Assembly: GCA_027030245.1 (NCBI GenBank)
Contig: JALVFE010000030.1
Span: 62,001-126,000 of the forward strand
DNA from: Melioribacteraceae bacterium
GTDB taxonomy: Bacteria; Bacteroidota; Ignavibacteria; Ignavibacteriales; Melioribacteraceae
Reading direction: 5' to 3'
DNA: 64,000 bases
The notes under the pieces were generated by a model. It did not search any database. It was not told the origin of the DNA and worked only from the letters and a program-made list of their open reading frames with translations. A program made the translations under genes and the position numbers. Below, in pieces: positions 10,443-21,193 of the stretch (positions within the stretch are counted from its first letter, which is position 1; each line of letters opens with the position of its first letter).

Positions 10443-11223
10443 TAGCTTCTTTCTGAAAAAATTTTGTTAAAGTAAGAAAGTCTTCCAAATTTAATTCTTC
10501 AGCTCGTTTCGTTAAATCTATTCCCGCACGGGAGTAATTATAAATTCTAAATATACTATTACTTAGCGAATTTTTTAAAGTTTTTCTTCTGTTACCGAAA
10601 GCTGCTTTGACAACTTGAATAAAAGTTTGGTCGTTAATTTCTTTGTCGGTGCTTTTATTGAAATAAATATGAACAACCGCGGAATCAATTTTGGGTTTTG
10701 GGAAAAAAACATTAGGGGAAACTTTAAAACAAAGTTTTACCGTGCAATAATATTCGAGAAGCACGCTTAATATTCCGTAATCTTTTGTTCCGCGCACACC
10801 GGTAAATCTCTTTGCGATTTCATGCGGCACCATCAATACTGCATCTTCTATAAGTTCGCGGTTTTCAATCAGCTTGAAAATTATGGGTGCAGTAATGTTA
10901 AATGGTATGTTCCCGATTATGCGAATCTTTGAATCGCATTTTTCTTTTAATTTTTTGAAGTCGAATTTCAATATATCGTTTTCAAAAACCGTTAGCTTCG
11001 GATATTTGTTTCGTAAGTCGTCTATAATTCGCCTGTCAATTTCAACGGCAAATATTTTATTTACGCGTTCTAAGAGTTCTTCGGTTATTGCGCCTTTTCC
11101 GGGCCCCAATTCAACAATACATTCTTGTTCCGCCGGATTCAATTCATCAACAATCTTACGGATGATGTTCTTATCTACAAGGTAATTTTGTCCGAATCTT
11201 TTCAGCGGTTTAATATTCTTCAT
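10423..11223 (-). CDS. rsmA: 16S rRNA dimethyladenosine methyltransferase
   Basis: RsmA/KsgA dimethylates the two adjacent adenines in the 3'-end helix of 16S rRNA during 30S assembly. The 266-residue protein has FGQNYLVDKNIIRKIV, the SAM-binding VELGPGKGAITEEL, the acidic EID after strand 2, and the catalytic NIPFNITAPI (motif IV N-[IL]-P-[YF]); the C-terminal helical domain has AAFGNRRKTLKNSL. It is the first gene of the minus-strand run with mgtE, PAP2 and menG. Confidence 0.97.
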   Translation of the reverse strand: MKNIKPLKRFGQNYLVDKNIIRKIVDELNPAEQECIVELGPGKGAITEELLERVNKIFAVEIDRRIIDDLRNKYPKLTVFENDILKFDFKKLKEKCDSKIRIIGNIPFNITAPIIFKLIENRELIEDAVLMVPHEIAKRFTGVRGTKDYGILSVLLEYYCTVKLCFKVSPNVFFPKPKIDSAVVHIYFNKSTDKEINDQTFIQVVKAAFGNRRKTLKNSLSNSIFRIYNYSRAGIDLTKRAEELNLEDFLTLTKFFQKEANAAKQR

Positions 11224-11327
11224 ATTGAATACGGTAAAAATTATTTATGGTATTGACGGAAAAATCAATTAAATTTAAGAAAAACTTTATCACGAATAAC
11301 AAAATAACATTTTTACGGGAGTTAAAC

Positions 11328-12290
11328 TTGGCGAAAGAATTTTTAATTACAGTTGATTTGGGGGGAACGAAAATATTATCCGCTCTTCTCGATAAAAAAA
11401 ACAACATCGTGCAGCGTGTAAAAGTAGCCACGAGTACAAAAAACGGTGCTGACGGTTTGGTGAAAGATATCGTCGCTTCCATTAAAGAACTGTTAAAAAA
11501 ATCGAAGTTAAAGGAATCAAATATTTCTTTTGTTTCCATCGGCGTGCCGGGTACCGTAAATCCGGAGACAGGAATTATTAGCGTAGCGCCAAACTTAAAT
11601 ATTAAAAATTACAATATTAAAAAAAATATTCAGAAATCCGTATCAATGCCGGTATTGCTTGAAAACGACGTAAATTTAGCGGGACTTGGAATTAAAAAGT
11701 TTGAGTTTAAGGATAAAGTTGAAAATATGCTTGTGGTATTTGTGGGAACGGGAATCGGTGGCGCATTGTTTTTTAACGGAAAAGTTTATCGCGGTTCGTC
11801 TTTTTATGCGGGAGAGATTGGTCACATGTTGGTTAACGAAAACGGTTCGCTTAGTACAAACGGTGTGGAATTTGAAAAACTTGCCAGCAGAACCGCAATT
11901 GTGAACGGAATTGTTTCGCAAATTAAAAAGAAGAAGAAAAGCGTTTTGAAAGAATACGTGGAAAAGAACAAAAAGATTAAAAGTAAAGCCATTGCCGCGG
12001 CAATAAAAGAAAAGGATAAAATAACAATCGAAGAAGTTACCAAAGCTTGTAAGATAATCGGTAATGTTTTGGGAAGTATAACAACGTTGCTCAATTTGGA
12101 TACGATTGTGCTCGGCGGTGGATTAATTGAAGCGAACCACAAGTTTATGCTGCCGAAAATCAAATCAGCTTTCCGCAAATCGGTTATGAAGGACGTCGGG
12201 AAAATTACAAAAATAGTTGTTACGCAATTTGGGGACGATGCGCCTTTGCTCGGCGGTGCTGCGTTGGCGGAAGAATTTACGGCTAAGTAA
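11328..12290 (+). CDS. ROK family sugar kinase-like protein without zinc cysteines
   Basis: About 320 residues. It has the ATP phosphate-binding DLGGTKI at the N-terminus, the catalytic region LLENDVNLAGLG, GTGIGGALFFNGKVYRG, and GGG near the end, all typical of ROK glucokinases and regulators. After AGEIGHM, however, the usual CxCGxxGCxE zinc motif is absent: the region reads VNENGSLSTNGVEFEKLAS. A lysine-rich stretch follows. I start it at the TTG at 11328 (LAKEFLITVDLGGTK) because a GGGAG ribosome binding site lies six bases upstream; an ATG at 11247 would add 27 residues with no family match. There is no DNA-binding domain, so a kinase is likelier than a repressor. Substrate unknown. Confidence 0.85.
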   Translation: MAKEFLITVDLGGTKILSALLDKKNNIVQRVKVATSTKNGADGLVKDIVASIKELLKKSKLKESNISFVSIGVPGTVNPETGIISVAPNLNIKNYNIKKNIQKSVSMPVLLENDVNLAGLGIKKFEFKDKVENMLVVFVGTGIGGALFFNGKVYRGSSFYAGEIGHMLVNENGSLSTNGVEFEKLASRTAIVNGIVSQIKKKKKSVLKEYVEKNKKIKSKAIAAAIKEKDKITIEEVTKACKIIGNVLGSITTLLNLDTIVLGGGLIEANHKFMLPKIKSAFRKSVMKDVGKITKIVVTQFGDDAPLLGGAALAEEFTAK

Positions 12291-14234
12291 TCAGGAAAAT
12301 TGTTTTTCTATTTCTTCAAGTTTTTCGTTCAGTTCCGCCCATTCGTCCATAACTGAATTTAATTTTTCTTTAGCGGATTTGTATTCAAGCGTTTTTTCTT
12401 TCGACAATACCGGGTCGGAATAAACTTTTTCGTCGGTAAGTTCCGTTTCCAAAATTTTTATTTTTTCTTCCAAGCCGTTTATCTCATTTTCGCATTCATC
12501 AATTCTCTTAATAATATCTTTAGTTGCATTGAACTTTTGTTGCCGCAGTTCGGCTTCAATGCGTTTTTGTTCTTTACGGTTATTGGTTTTTGAAACAGTT
12601 GCTTTACTTGAGCTTGAATTATTTCCCTGCGCTCCTTCTTTTTTGGAAAGATAGTATTCGATTCCACCGTAAAAATATTTGATTTCGCCGTTTTTAAATT
12701 CCATTACCTTATCAACAATTCCCTTTAAGAAATCAATATCGTGCGAAGCTATAAGTAAAGACCCTTTGTAATTTTTTAATGCTTCTTGCAATATTTCTTT
12801 CGATTGGTAATCAAGATGGTTTGTCGGTTCATCAAGAACAATCAGATTTGCTTTCTGTAAAAGTATGGAAGCAAGCGCCACTCTGCTTTTTTCTCCGCCG
12901 GACAAAATTTTTATTTTTTTATTAACGTCGTCTCCGTGAAATAAAAACGCACCGAGAATTGTACGCAACTGTCCTTCCGTAAGATCGGAAGGTATTTGCC
13001 GTAGAGTTGTTAAAATATCGTCTTCCAAATTAAATGTTTCGGCTACTTCTTGCGCATAGTAGGAGATTTTTGTGTTTTGACCGTAAATTACTTTACCGGC
13101 TAAAGGGTTTAAAATTCCGGAAACAATTTTAAGCAGCGTACTTTTACCTGTTCCGTTTCTTCCCACAAGCGCAACCTTTTCACCGCGCTCTATTTGTAAA
13201 TCCAGATTTTCAAAAACCGTTTTGCCGGGATAACCGCCGGTTACTTTTTCCAATTTGACGGGAATAACTGCGCTCCGGGGCGGTTCGGGAAATTTTATTT
13301 TTATATTTTTCTCAAATTCCGGCAGTTCGATTTCTTGCAACTTTTCCAATTGTTTAATCCGGCTTTGCACTTGGCTCGCTTTCGAAGCTTTGTACCGGAA
13401 CCTTTCGATAAACCTTTCCGTTTCTTTAATTTTTTTCTGTTGGTTTTTATATGCGGCGATTGCTTGCTCTTCGGCAATTTTTTTTGCTTTCAAATATTGA
13501 TTGTAGTTACCGTTGAAAAAAGTAATTTTTTTATTTGCTATTTCAAGGGTTTTCTCTGTTACCTTGTTGATAAAATATTTATCATGCGAAATGACAATCA
13601 TTGCGCCGTTGTAATTTTGAAGGTAATTCGTTAACCACCAAAGGCTGTCGATGTCCAAATGGTTTGTCGGCTCGTCGAGTAATAAAATATCGTTTTTGTT
13701 CAAAAGTATTTTAGCCAGCTCAATTCTCATTTGCCAACCGCCGGAAAATTCTTTTACATTCTTGCCGAACTCTTTTTCTCTGAAACCCAAACCGGAAAGA
13801 ACTTTTTCGATTCGTGCTTCCAAACCGTAGAAATCTATTTCTTCTTTACGGTGAATAATTTGCCCAAGCCGTTCCAAGTAAATTTTCTTTTCTCGTTCGC
13901 TGAGTTGTCCGTCTTCCAAAATATTATGAATTTCTTTTTCCCTTTTTTCCAGCGATACATATTCTGTAAAGGAAGATTTGATTTCTTCAATTAACGGTAA
14001 GCCCTTAAGCTGTACGAATTCCTGGGGTAAATAGCCGCAAGTAAAATTTTTCGGAACCGAAACTTGACCGCTCGAAGGTTTTTCAATTCCGCTGATAATT
14101 TTTAATAAAGTCGATTTGCCCGTACCGTTTAGTCCGACGAGCGCAATTTTATCTTGCCGGTTAATGCGAAGGTTAACATTTTCGAAGAGAACTTTATTAC
14201 CGAAATCAACCGAAAGATTTTGTATATCGATCAT
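12291..14234 (-). CDS. ABC-F family ATPase (Uup/EttA-like)
   Basis: Soluble ATPase of 647 residues with two ABC domains and no membrane segments: Walker A GLNGTGKST and GRNGTGKST, signatures FSGGWQMR and LSGGEKSR, and Walker B segments followed by DEPTNHLD. A charged linker (about residues 240-320) holds the region that in ABC-F factors reaches into the ribosome. The C-terminal ~100 residues are a predicted coiled coil (RKEQKRIEAELRQQ... and KEKLNSVMDEWAELNEKLEE), as in Uup and related factors. Family members act on ribosomes or in resistance; which subtype this is cannot be settled by eye. It abuts the convergent ROK gene with no spacer. Confidence 0.93.
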   Translation of the reverse strand: MIDIQNLSVDFGNKVLFENVNLRINRQDKIALVGLNGTGKSTLLKIISGIEKPSSGQVSVPKNFTCGYLPQEFVQLKGLPLIEEIKSSFTEYVSLEKREKEIHNILEDGQLSEREKKIYLERLGQIIHRKEEIDFYGLEARIEKVLSGLGFREKEFGKNVKEFSGGWQMRIELAKILLNKNDILLLDEPTNHLDIDSLWWLTNYLQNYNGAMIVISHDKYFINKVTEKTLEIANKKITFFNGNYNQYLKAKKIAEEQAIAAYKNQQKKIKETERFIERFRYKASKASQVQSRIKQLEKLQEIELPEFEKNIKIKFPEPPRSAVIPVKLEKVTGGYPGKTVFENLDLQIERGEKVALVGRNGTGKSTLLKIVSGILNPLAGKVIYGQNTKISYYAQEVAETFNLEDDILTTLRQIPSDLTEGQLRTILGAFLFHGDDVNKKIKILSGGEKSRVALASILLQKANLIVLDEPTNHLDYQSKEILQEALKNYKGSLLIASHDIDFLKGIVDKVMEFKNGEIKYFYGGIEYYLSKKEGAQGNNSSSSKATVSKTNNRKEQKRIEAELRQQKFNATKDIIKRIDECENEINGLEEKIKILETELTDEKVYSDPVLSKEKTLEYKSAKEKLNSVMDEWAELNEKLEEIEKQFS

Positions 14235-14253
14235 ATTGCAAAATAGTTAATTC

Positions 14254-16476
14254 TCACTTTCTAATTACCGCTATTTTTGTTTTGCCGACCAAATTAGCTT
14301 CTTCATCGTAAGCAATGATGATATAAACTCCTGAAGAAACCAAATTGCCGTCAAGGTCTTTGCCGTCCCAAAAATAAACCTTTCCGCCGAAAGTGGGGAA
14401 TTTGTTAACCAGATTTCCGTTCACGGATAAAATTTTAATAAATGAATCTTGAATTAATCCGTCGATCATCACGGTGTTGTTGTTCCGGCTGTCCAAAACC
14501 AAGGGATTGGGATAAGCGCGCAAATCCGAAAAATCTTCGTTGGGTTTTATTCCCAAAGTAGTTAACGATGCCAAGCCGAATTCAGTACCGAAATAAACAA
14601 TACCGTTCTTTGCGTCTACAGCAATGCTTTTTACGGTATTACTCGGAAGCGGACTGTTTGAAACATCGTAATGTTCGTATAATCTGCTGCCGTCCGAACT
14701 CATGTAAAAAACTCCTTGAGTGGTTCCGACCCATATATTGTTTAACGGATCGACTGCTACCGAAAGAATTGCCTGTTCACGGATTGCAAAGAACAGGTCG
14801 CTTCTTAATGAACTTATATTTTGCAAATCGGGCAAAACGTTTATGCCGAGCTGTGTTCCGATAATCATTTCGCCTCTTTTGTCGATTACCACGGCATTAA
14901 TGTCGTCGCTTTTTAATCCTTCACGTAATGTGATTTTTCCCCAGACGTCATCGGTTAAATCATCGGGAGTGTCATTTTCGTTAAAATAATACAAACCTTT
15001 TTCGGCGCCGTTCGTTACGATAAACCATTTGGTATCGAACTGATCTATCGCTAATCCTTCTGAAAAAACGGTAGCGGGCAGAAGAGGGGAACCGAATTTA
15101 TAATGATGCCATTTGCCGTCCGTAGTCAGTTCGCTTAAAACTTGTTGGTCAGCCGACCAAAAATTCAATACCCAAATATTTTTTTTGGAATCCTTTTGAA
15201 CATCATAAATGACGAGAAAGCCGGGATGATCCGGAATACCCACCATTCCCGTTCCGGCCGTATCGAAAGTAGTGAATTTCCCGTTTTTATATTCCGTAAA
15301 TCCGAAACCCCAACTTGAGAAGAACAAAGTATTATCGGCTGAAACGCTTACGTTATGATAATCGTTGGTTTTAAATTCCGGAACGTTTGTTTTATCGAAA
15401 ACTTGCCATGTTTTGCCGTCGAATTTTAAAACGCCTTTACCTTTGCTGTCTTTGCCGGTTGCACACCATAGATTACCGTCTTTGTCGGTAGCAATGTTGA
15501 GGAATGTGTTGGTAACGGGACCGTTTGGGGTTATTGTTAAAGTATCGGAAGCGGAAACTTTTAGTATCCCTTCGTTTGTAGAGATTAAGAAATCGTCTCC
15601 CGAAAAAATTAAACTGTTAAAAATTTTATCGGCATCTCTGAATACAACTTTGTCGAATCCGTTTTTTCTTATGTGAATTGTGTTAAGTGTAACGGAGTAA
15701 AGTGAATCGTTTTTTACTTTTAAATCATAAACGTTGAAATTAAGATAAGCAAACTCAGCAAACTGACCGTTTTCTCTTTTGAAAATCCCTTTTGGAGTGG
15801 CTGCCAAAAGCATATTATCGAACAAAATCAATTTATTTATTTTAAGACTCGCACCCGAGAATCTAAGCGGAGTAATTTCCCAATTTTCCGGTGAAGCCAA
15901 ATTTGAAAAAGGATTTATAGATTGAGCCACGCCCTCGGCGGTGCCGAGATAAATACGGTCGCTCAAATAAATAGTATATACGGGAATTTCTGCTGGTAGG
16001 TCTGCAAATTTTACAATTGTTTCCAGAAAAATAAACGAATTAGCATCGATTAAAGAAAGTCCGAAATCCGTTGCAACATAAACTGTATCGTTTTTAATTA
16101 CCAAATCGTTAATTTGCTTTTTACTTTTCCCGGTTTTGAATATGTCTAAAATTTTTTCGAAGCTTCCGGTCGAAGGATCGTAAATATTAATATAGCCTTC
16201 GGATGTCCCAATCCATATTCTGCCGGAATTGTCTTTATCGATTGCCGTAATTGAATGACTGCTAAGACCTTCGGATTTTGTGAATGTGGAATATGAATTA
16301 GATGAAAAACTATAATTGAATATTCCTCCTCCCGTTGCAGCCCAAAGTTCCCCGTTAATTAAAACGGATTCCTTAACGTTTAGCATGTTTGTATAATTTT
16401 TCCATGTCCCGACGTTTTGGGCAAAATTTAATGCGGTAAAACTTAAAAGTAAAACAATAATCCGGAAAAGAGACAT
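14254..16476 (-). CDS. Secreted beta-propeller protein with T9SS sorting-like tail, PorZ-like
   Basis: About 740 residues: a signal peptide (MSLFRIIVLLLSFTALNFAQ), then VGTWKNY and a run of propeller blades of the two-component-regulator type (LWAATGGGIFNYS, IWIGTSEGYINIY, LWCATGKD, IWVGTTQGVFYMS, VYFGTEFGLASL). The end, LRAYPNPLVL...IKILSVNGNLV...WDGKDLDGNLVSSGVYIIIA, is a C-terminal beta-sandwich of the kind used as a type IX secretion sorting domain. Two propellers plus this tail, and the size, resemble PorZ, the surface T9SS component of Porphyromonas. The PorZ assignment is inference; the propeller and tail are seen. I use the ATG at 16476, preceded by an AAGGA site; the frame's upstream ATG adds 28 non-signal residues. 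Confidence 0.8.
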   Translation of the reverse strand: MSLFRIIVLLLSFTALNFAQNVGTWKNYTNMLNVKESVLINGELWAATGGGIFNYSFSSNSYSTFTKSEGLSSHSITAIDKDNSGRIWIGTSEGYINIYDPSTGSFEKILDIFKTGKSKKQINDLVIKNDTVYVATDFGLSLIDANSFIFLETIVKFADLPAEIPVYTIYLSDRIYLGTAEGVAQSINPFSNLASPENWEITPLRFSGASLKINKLILFDNMLLAATPKGIFKRENGQFAEFAYLNFNVYDLKVKNDSLYSVTLNTIHIRKNGFDKVVFRDADKIFNSLIFSGDDFLISTNEGILKVSASDTLTITPNGPVTNTFLNIATDKDGNLWCATGKDSKGKGVLKFDGKTWQVFDKTNVPEFKTNDYHNVSVSADNTLFFSSWGFGFTEYKNGKFTTFDTAGTGMVGIPDHPGFLVIYDVQKDSKKNIWVLNFWSADQQVLSELTTDGKWHHYKFGSPLLPATVFSEGLAIDQFDTKWFIVTNGAEKGLYYFNENDTPDDLTDDVWGKITLREGLKSDDINAVVIDKRGEMIIGTQLGINVLPDLQNISSLRSDLFFAIREQAILSVAVDPLNNIWVGTTQGVFYMSSDGSRLYEHYDVSNSPLPSNTVKSIAVDAKNGIVYFGTEFGLASLTTLGIKPNEDFSDLRAYPNPLVLDSRNNNTVMIDGLIQDSFIKILSVNGNLVNKFPTFGGKVYFWDGKDLDGNLVSSGVYIIIAYDEEANLVGKTKIAVIRK

Positions 16477-16571
16477 AAAGTATAATCCTTTTGTTATTAA
16501 TAAACCGGTAAAGATAAAATTATCTAAATATAACGGTTTTAACCGAATAAATTTGTGCAAAATTATTTACA

Positions 16572-17414
16572 CTATCCGGCTCTTACGCGGAACGATTCGG
16601 TTTTTTCCACCCTCGCTAAAATTTCCGTAAGTTTTGTCTCGCCGATATAATATTTCCCGAATTTTTGAATTTCCGTTTCGTTGCGCCCGTGAAAATCGGA
16701 ACCGCCGGACTGAAGAATTCCGTATCTCCTTGCGATGTTTGTAAATTTTGTAACATGATGTTTCTTGTGCAAAGGATGAATAACTTCAATTCCGTCAACT
16801 CCGGCGGAGATAATTCCGCTTAATGTTTCAGAATCCAAAATATACGGATGAGCAATAAAAACAAGCCCGCCGGCGTTATGAATCATTTCGATAACCGATT
16901 CCACGGAAACCTTAATTTTCTTTTGGTTTGCGGGTCCGTCGTCTTTAATGTATTTGTGAAACGCATCGTAAAAGTTTTTGACCAAACCTTTTTGAACCAA
17001 TGCCGTAGCAATGTGCGGGCGGCATATCGGTGAATTCTTGGAAACCGCTTCCACATCCGATATCGAAATATCCAACTTGAAGTTCCGTAATTTTCTAACA
17101 ATTTCAATTGCTCTCAATTTTCTGTCAATTTTAATCTGTTCGAAAAATTGATTTAATTCCCGGTTATTGAGATCAAAACAATATGCTAACAAATGAATTT
17201 CTTTATCCTTTAAATTTGCGCTTATCTCCACTCCGTTTACAATTCGAATATTAAAATTGCTTTTTACTTTTTCAATTTCGTTATATGCGCTTATTGTGTC
17301 GTGATCGGATATGCTTATTACGTTTATTCCCAACGTTTCAGCTTTCTTTAAAATTTCAACCGGGGAAAGCATTCCGTCGGAACTGGTAGTGTGAATATGT
17401 AAATCTGCTTTCAT
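16572..17414 (-). CDS. PHP-domain phosphoesterase (3',5'-nucleoside bisphosphate phosphatase/RNase AM-like)
   Basis: A 280-residue PHP hydrolase. Metal ligands are visible: DLHIHTTSSDG at the N-terminus, ISDHDT, the Glu in NGVEIS, HLLAYCF, RPHIATALV, IAHP and the C-terminal GSDFHG. The insert with CRPHIA and this length match the YciV/RNase AM group, which removes 3'-phosphates from nucleoside 3',5'-bisphosphates and trims short RNAs. A less likely alternative is a generic PHP histidinol phosphatase. It is separated from the PorZ-like gene by about 95 bases and is transcribed in the same direction, divergent from gap. Confidence 0.9.
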   Translation of the reverse strand: MKADLHIHTTSSDGMLSPVEILKKAETLGINVISISDHDTISAYNEIEKVKSNFNIRIVNGVEISANLKDKEIHLLAYCFDLNNRELNQFFEQIKIDRKLRAIEIVRKLRNFKLDISISDVEAVSKNSPICRPHIATALVQKGLVKNFYDAFHKYIKDDGPANQKKIKVSVESVIEMIHNAGGLVFIAHPYILDSETLSGIISAGVDGIEVIHPLHKKHHVTKFTNIARRYGILQSGGSDFHGRNETEIQKFGKYYIGETKLTEILARVEKTESFRVRAG

Positions 17415-17504
17415 TATTTGGGAATTTAATTATTAAAAAAAAACAAGAAATTGTAATTTAAGGCAATTATAGGTAATTTTTCATATAAAATTCAGATAAA
17501 TTAA

Positions 17505-18515
<1,011 letters not shown>

Positions 18516-18537
18516 ATACTAAAAAGCAAATTTAAAA

Positions 18538-18564
18538 GGCGCAGAATGTCTGCGTCTTTTTTTT
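18538..18564 (+). terminator. Intrinsic terminator after gap
   Basis: GGCGCAGA, a three-base loop ATG, then TCTGCGTC form an eight-pair stem (one G-T pair) followed by eight T residues. It lies 22 bases after the gap stop codon and 32 bases before the pgk start, so it should reduce read-through into pgk or set different levels of the two enzymes. Confidence 0.88.
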
Positions 18565-18596
18565 AATTTTTCCGCCAATCGATACCGGAGGTAAAT

Positions 18597-19799
18597 GTGA
18601 GAAAGTTATTTATAGAAGATTTAAACCTAAAAGGCAAAAGGGTTTTGGTACGCGTGGATTTTAACGTCCCGCTGGATGAAAATCAAAACATTACCGACGA
18701 CATCAGAATAGTAAGCGCTTTACCCACAATAAAGAAAATTATTAACGACGGCGGCAAAGCAATATTAATGAGCCATTTGGGCAGACCGAAAGGCGAGCGG
18801 ATTGAAAAATTCAGTCTGAAACCTGTTGCCGAAAGATTAAGCCAACTCCTTAATCAAAAAGTGACTTTTGCTCCCGATTGTATTGGCGAGGAAGTAAAAA
18901 GAATTGTTGAGGGAATGAACGACGGCGATGTTGTGTTACTTGAAAATTTAAGATTTCATTCCGGTGAAACGAAAAACGATCCCGAGTTTGCCAAACAATT
19001 GGCGGAGCTCGGAGATGTTTACGTCAACGATGCTTTCGGAACCGCTCACCGCGCGCATGCTTCCACCGAAGGAGTAACAAAATATATTGAAAAATGCGCA
19101 GCAGGATATTTGATGCAAAAGGAAATTGAATTCCTTGGGAATGCCGTTAATAATCCTGTTAGACCCTTCACAGCAATTTTGGGCGGAGCTAAAATTTCGG
19201 GAAAGATTGATGTAATTAAAAGTTTGTTTCAAAAAGTCGATAGTTTAATTATCGGCGGCGGAATGGCTTTCACGTTTTTCAAAGCAATGGGATACGAAAT
19301 AGGGAAGTCGTTGCTGGAAGAAGAAAAAATAGATTTGGCAAAGGAAATATTGGAAAAAGCGGAAAGGACAAAAATGAGTTTTCTGCTTCCCATGGATGTT
19401 GTTGTTGCAAGCGAGTTCAGTAACGATGCGGAACCGGAAACGGTGGAAGTTGAAAATATTCCGGCAGATAAAATGGGACTTGATATCGGCCCGAAGTCGG
19501 TTGAGCTTTTCCGTAAAGTAATTTTGAACAGTAAAACCGTGGTTTGGAACGGACCGATGGGCGTTTTTGAATTCGATAATTATGCCAAGGGAACGTTTGC
19601 AATTGCCGAAGCTCTTGCCGAAGCAACGGAAAAAGGCGCTATAACCATTATCGGTGGCGGCGATTCCGCTGCGGCAATTAAAAAAGCGGGACTCAGCGAT
19701 AAGGTAACGCATGTTTCCACCGGCGGCGGAGCATCGCTTGAGTTTCTGGAAGGAAAAACTTTACCCGGTATTGCGGCGCTTACGGATGTTAAAGATTAA
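18597..19799 (+). CDS. pgk: Phosphoglycerate kinase
   Basis: Transfers phosphate from 1,3-bisphosphoglycerate to ADP. The 400 residues include [13 protein letters not shown] at the N-terminus, [18 protein letters not shown], the [10 protein letters not shown] loop, and the nucleotide-binding [11 protein letters not shown] and [13 protein letters not shown]. The start is GTG at 18597, five bases after a GGAGG site. A nearby ATG at 18595 is out of frame and is followed at once by TGA, so the GTG is the only sensible start. Confidence 0.98.
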   Translation: MRKLFIEDLNLKGKRVLVRVDFNVPLDENQNITDDIRIVSALPTIKKIINDGGKAILMSHLGRPKGERIEKFSLKPVAERLSQLLNQKVTFAPDCIGEEVKRIVEGMNDGDVVLLENLRFHSGETKNDPEFAKQLAELGDVYVNDAFGTAHRAHASTEGVTKYIEKCAAGYLMQKEIEFLGNAVNNPVRPFTAILGGAKISGKIDVIKSLFQKVDSLIIGGGMAFTFFKAMGYEIGKSLLEEEKIDLAKEILEKAERTKMSFLLPMDVVVASEFSNDAEPETVEVENIPADKMGLDIGPKSVELFRKVILNSKTVVWNGPMGVFEFDNYAKGTFAIAEALAEATEKGAITIIGGGDSAAAIKKAGLSDKVTHVSTGGGASLEFLEGKTLPGIAALTDVKD

Positions 19800-19947
19800 G
19801 TAAACTATAAAAATTTTTTTAACAAGCCAAGTTAAGATTTTATCAAATTCAAATTTGAACTAAATTCTGTTTGAATTGTAGAATGAAAAGAGAGTGTGTT
19901 TTTTCTCAAAAAATATTAAATTGAATTAAAAATTAAGGTAGTTCCAA

Positions 19948-20850
19948 ATGTCTTACAGCGACAGGCAATATTATTACAGACCGACGGGTTTCGGGAGTTT
20001 CAGTTTTTTCCCGCCGGTAATTAAAAGTCTTTTAATCATAAATACCGTGGTATTTTTTATTACAGTTATTGCGGATAATATTGTAGTAGGGAATACTTTA
20101 CTCGGCGATTTAATTGTTTATTATTTCGGCTTAATTCCGTTTAGTCATCCCGTTCTGTCGTTTTATCCTTGGCAATTAATTACTTATCAATTTCTGCACG
20201 CTAATTTCACACATTTGTTTTTCAATATGTTCATGCTGTGGATGTTCGGAATGGAGATTGAAAATTTGATGGGCTCGAACAAATTTTTAATCTTTTATCT
20301 TGCGTCGGGAATTGGGGGCGGAATTTTGCAATTGATTTTGGGAGGCGGCGCTCCCACAATCGGTGCATCGGGTTCCGTATTCGGCGTGATGGTTGCTTTC
20401 GCCATGTATTTCCCGGATAGACTGATTTTCTTGTATTTCCTTATCCCGGTTAAAGCAAAATACTTGATAATGTTCCTTGTGGTATTCGAGTTCCTTTCGA
20501 TCGGCAGTCCGAGTCTTGTTGCGCACGTAGTCCATTTCGGCGGTGCGGTAACGGCTTTCTTTTTTATCTTGCTCGACAGAAAATACAGATTTAACTTTTC
20601 CAAAATTACCGGTATGTTTTCTCGACCGAAAGTTTACAGACCTAAAACTCCCAGACGACCGAGAAGCGCATATCCTTTTTACGATGACGAAGTGCAAGAA
20701 GCTGACTTTTACGAAATCGATTCAGATAGAAGAAGAAAACCGACGCAAGAAGAAATTGACAGAATACTCGATAAAATCAGTCAAAGCGGATATCAAAATC
20801 TAACCGAAGAAGAAAAGAGAATATTGTTTGAAGCAAGTAAACGTGATTAA
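19948..20850 (+). CDS. Rhomboid family intramembrane serine protease
   Basis: Membrane protease of 300 residues with six hydrophobic segments between about residues 25 and 210 and a long charged C-terminal tail. The conserved features are HANFTHLFFNMFMLWMFG (helix 2 region), the catalytic serine in GASGSVFG and the catalytic histidine in the helix AHVVHFGGA. The cytosolic tail (RRKPTQEEIDRILDKI) resembles the DUF6576-like tail of Bacteroidota rhomboids. Substrates are unknown. It overlaps by eight bases the small lipoprotein gene that follows, suggesting co-translation. Confidence 0.93.
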   Translation: MSYSDRQYYYRPTGFGSFSFFPPVIKSLLIINTVVFFITVIADNIVVGNTLLGDLIVYYFGLIPFSHPVLSFYPWQLITYQFLHANFTHLFFNMFMLWMFGMEIENLMGSNKFLIFYLASGIGGGILQLILGGGAPTIGASGSVFGVMVAFAMYFPDRLIFLYFLIPVKAKYLIMFLVVFEFLSIGSPSLVAHVVHFGGAVTAFFFILLDRKYRFNFSKITGMFSRPKVYRPKTPRRPRSAYPFYDDEVQEADFYEIDSDRRRKPTQEEIDRILDKISQSGYQNLTEEEKRILFEASKRD

Positions 20851-21193
20851 AAAAATCTTTATTCTGATTTTTGTTTCAACCGTTGTTTTTGTTAACTCCG
20901 GTTGCGAATCGAAATCGGATAAAGTTCCCGCAGAGAAAATTGCCAAAGTTTACGTTGATCTTTTGGTTACCAAAGAGCTTCACAGAAATAATCCCGATAC
21001 ACTCGATGTTTTAGAAAAAGATATTTTCGCCCGGTACGGCATTGACAGTAGTTATTATAAAAAAACTCTCGAGAGTTTTAAAGACGATAAAGCGAAATGG
21101 GATGAATTTTTTAAAATCGCCAAATCTTATTTGGATAGTTTAAGAAAAGATTTAACCAAGCAAAACTCCGTTCAAAACAAAAAGAAGAATTAG
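20843..21193 (+). CDS. Small lipoprotein, DUF4296-like
   Basis: About 116 residues if started at the GTG at 20843, which gives a clean lipoprotein signal (MIKKIFILIFVSTVVFVNSGC) with the lipobox cysteine at the end. A TTG five codons upstream is the alternative. The rest is a helical domain: VPAEKIAKVYVDLLVTKEL, FARYGIDSSYYKKTLESF, FKIAKSYLDSLRKDL. This pattern resembles the DUF4296 lipoproteins of Bacteroidota; the match is by eye only and the function is unknown. It overlaps the rhomboid gene, so a shared envelope role is possible. Its stop overlaps the convergent recQ stop by four bases. Confidence 0.7.
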   Translation: MIKKIFILIFVSTVVFVNSGCESKSDKVPAEKIAKVYVDLLVTKELHRNNPDTLDVLEKDIFARYGIDSSYYKKTLESFKDDKAKWDEFFKIAKSYLDSLRKDLTKQNSVQNKKKN

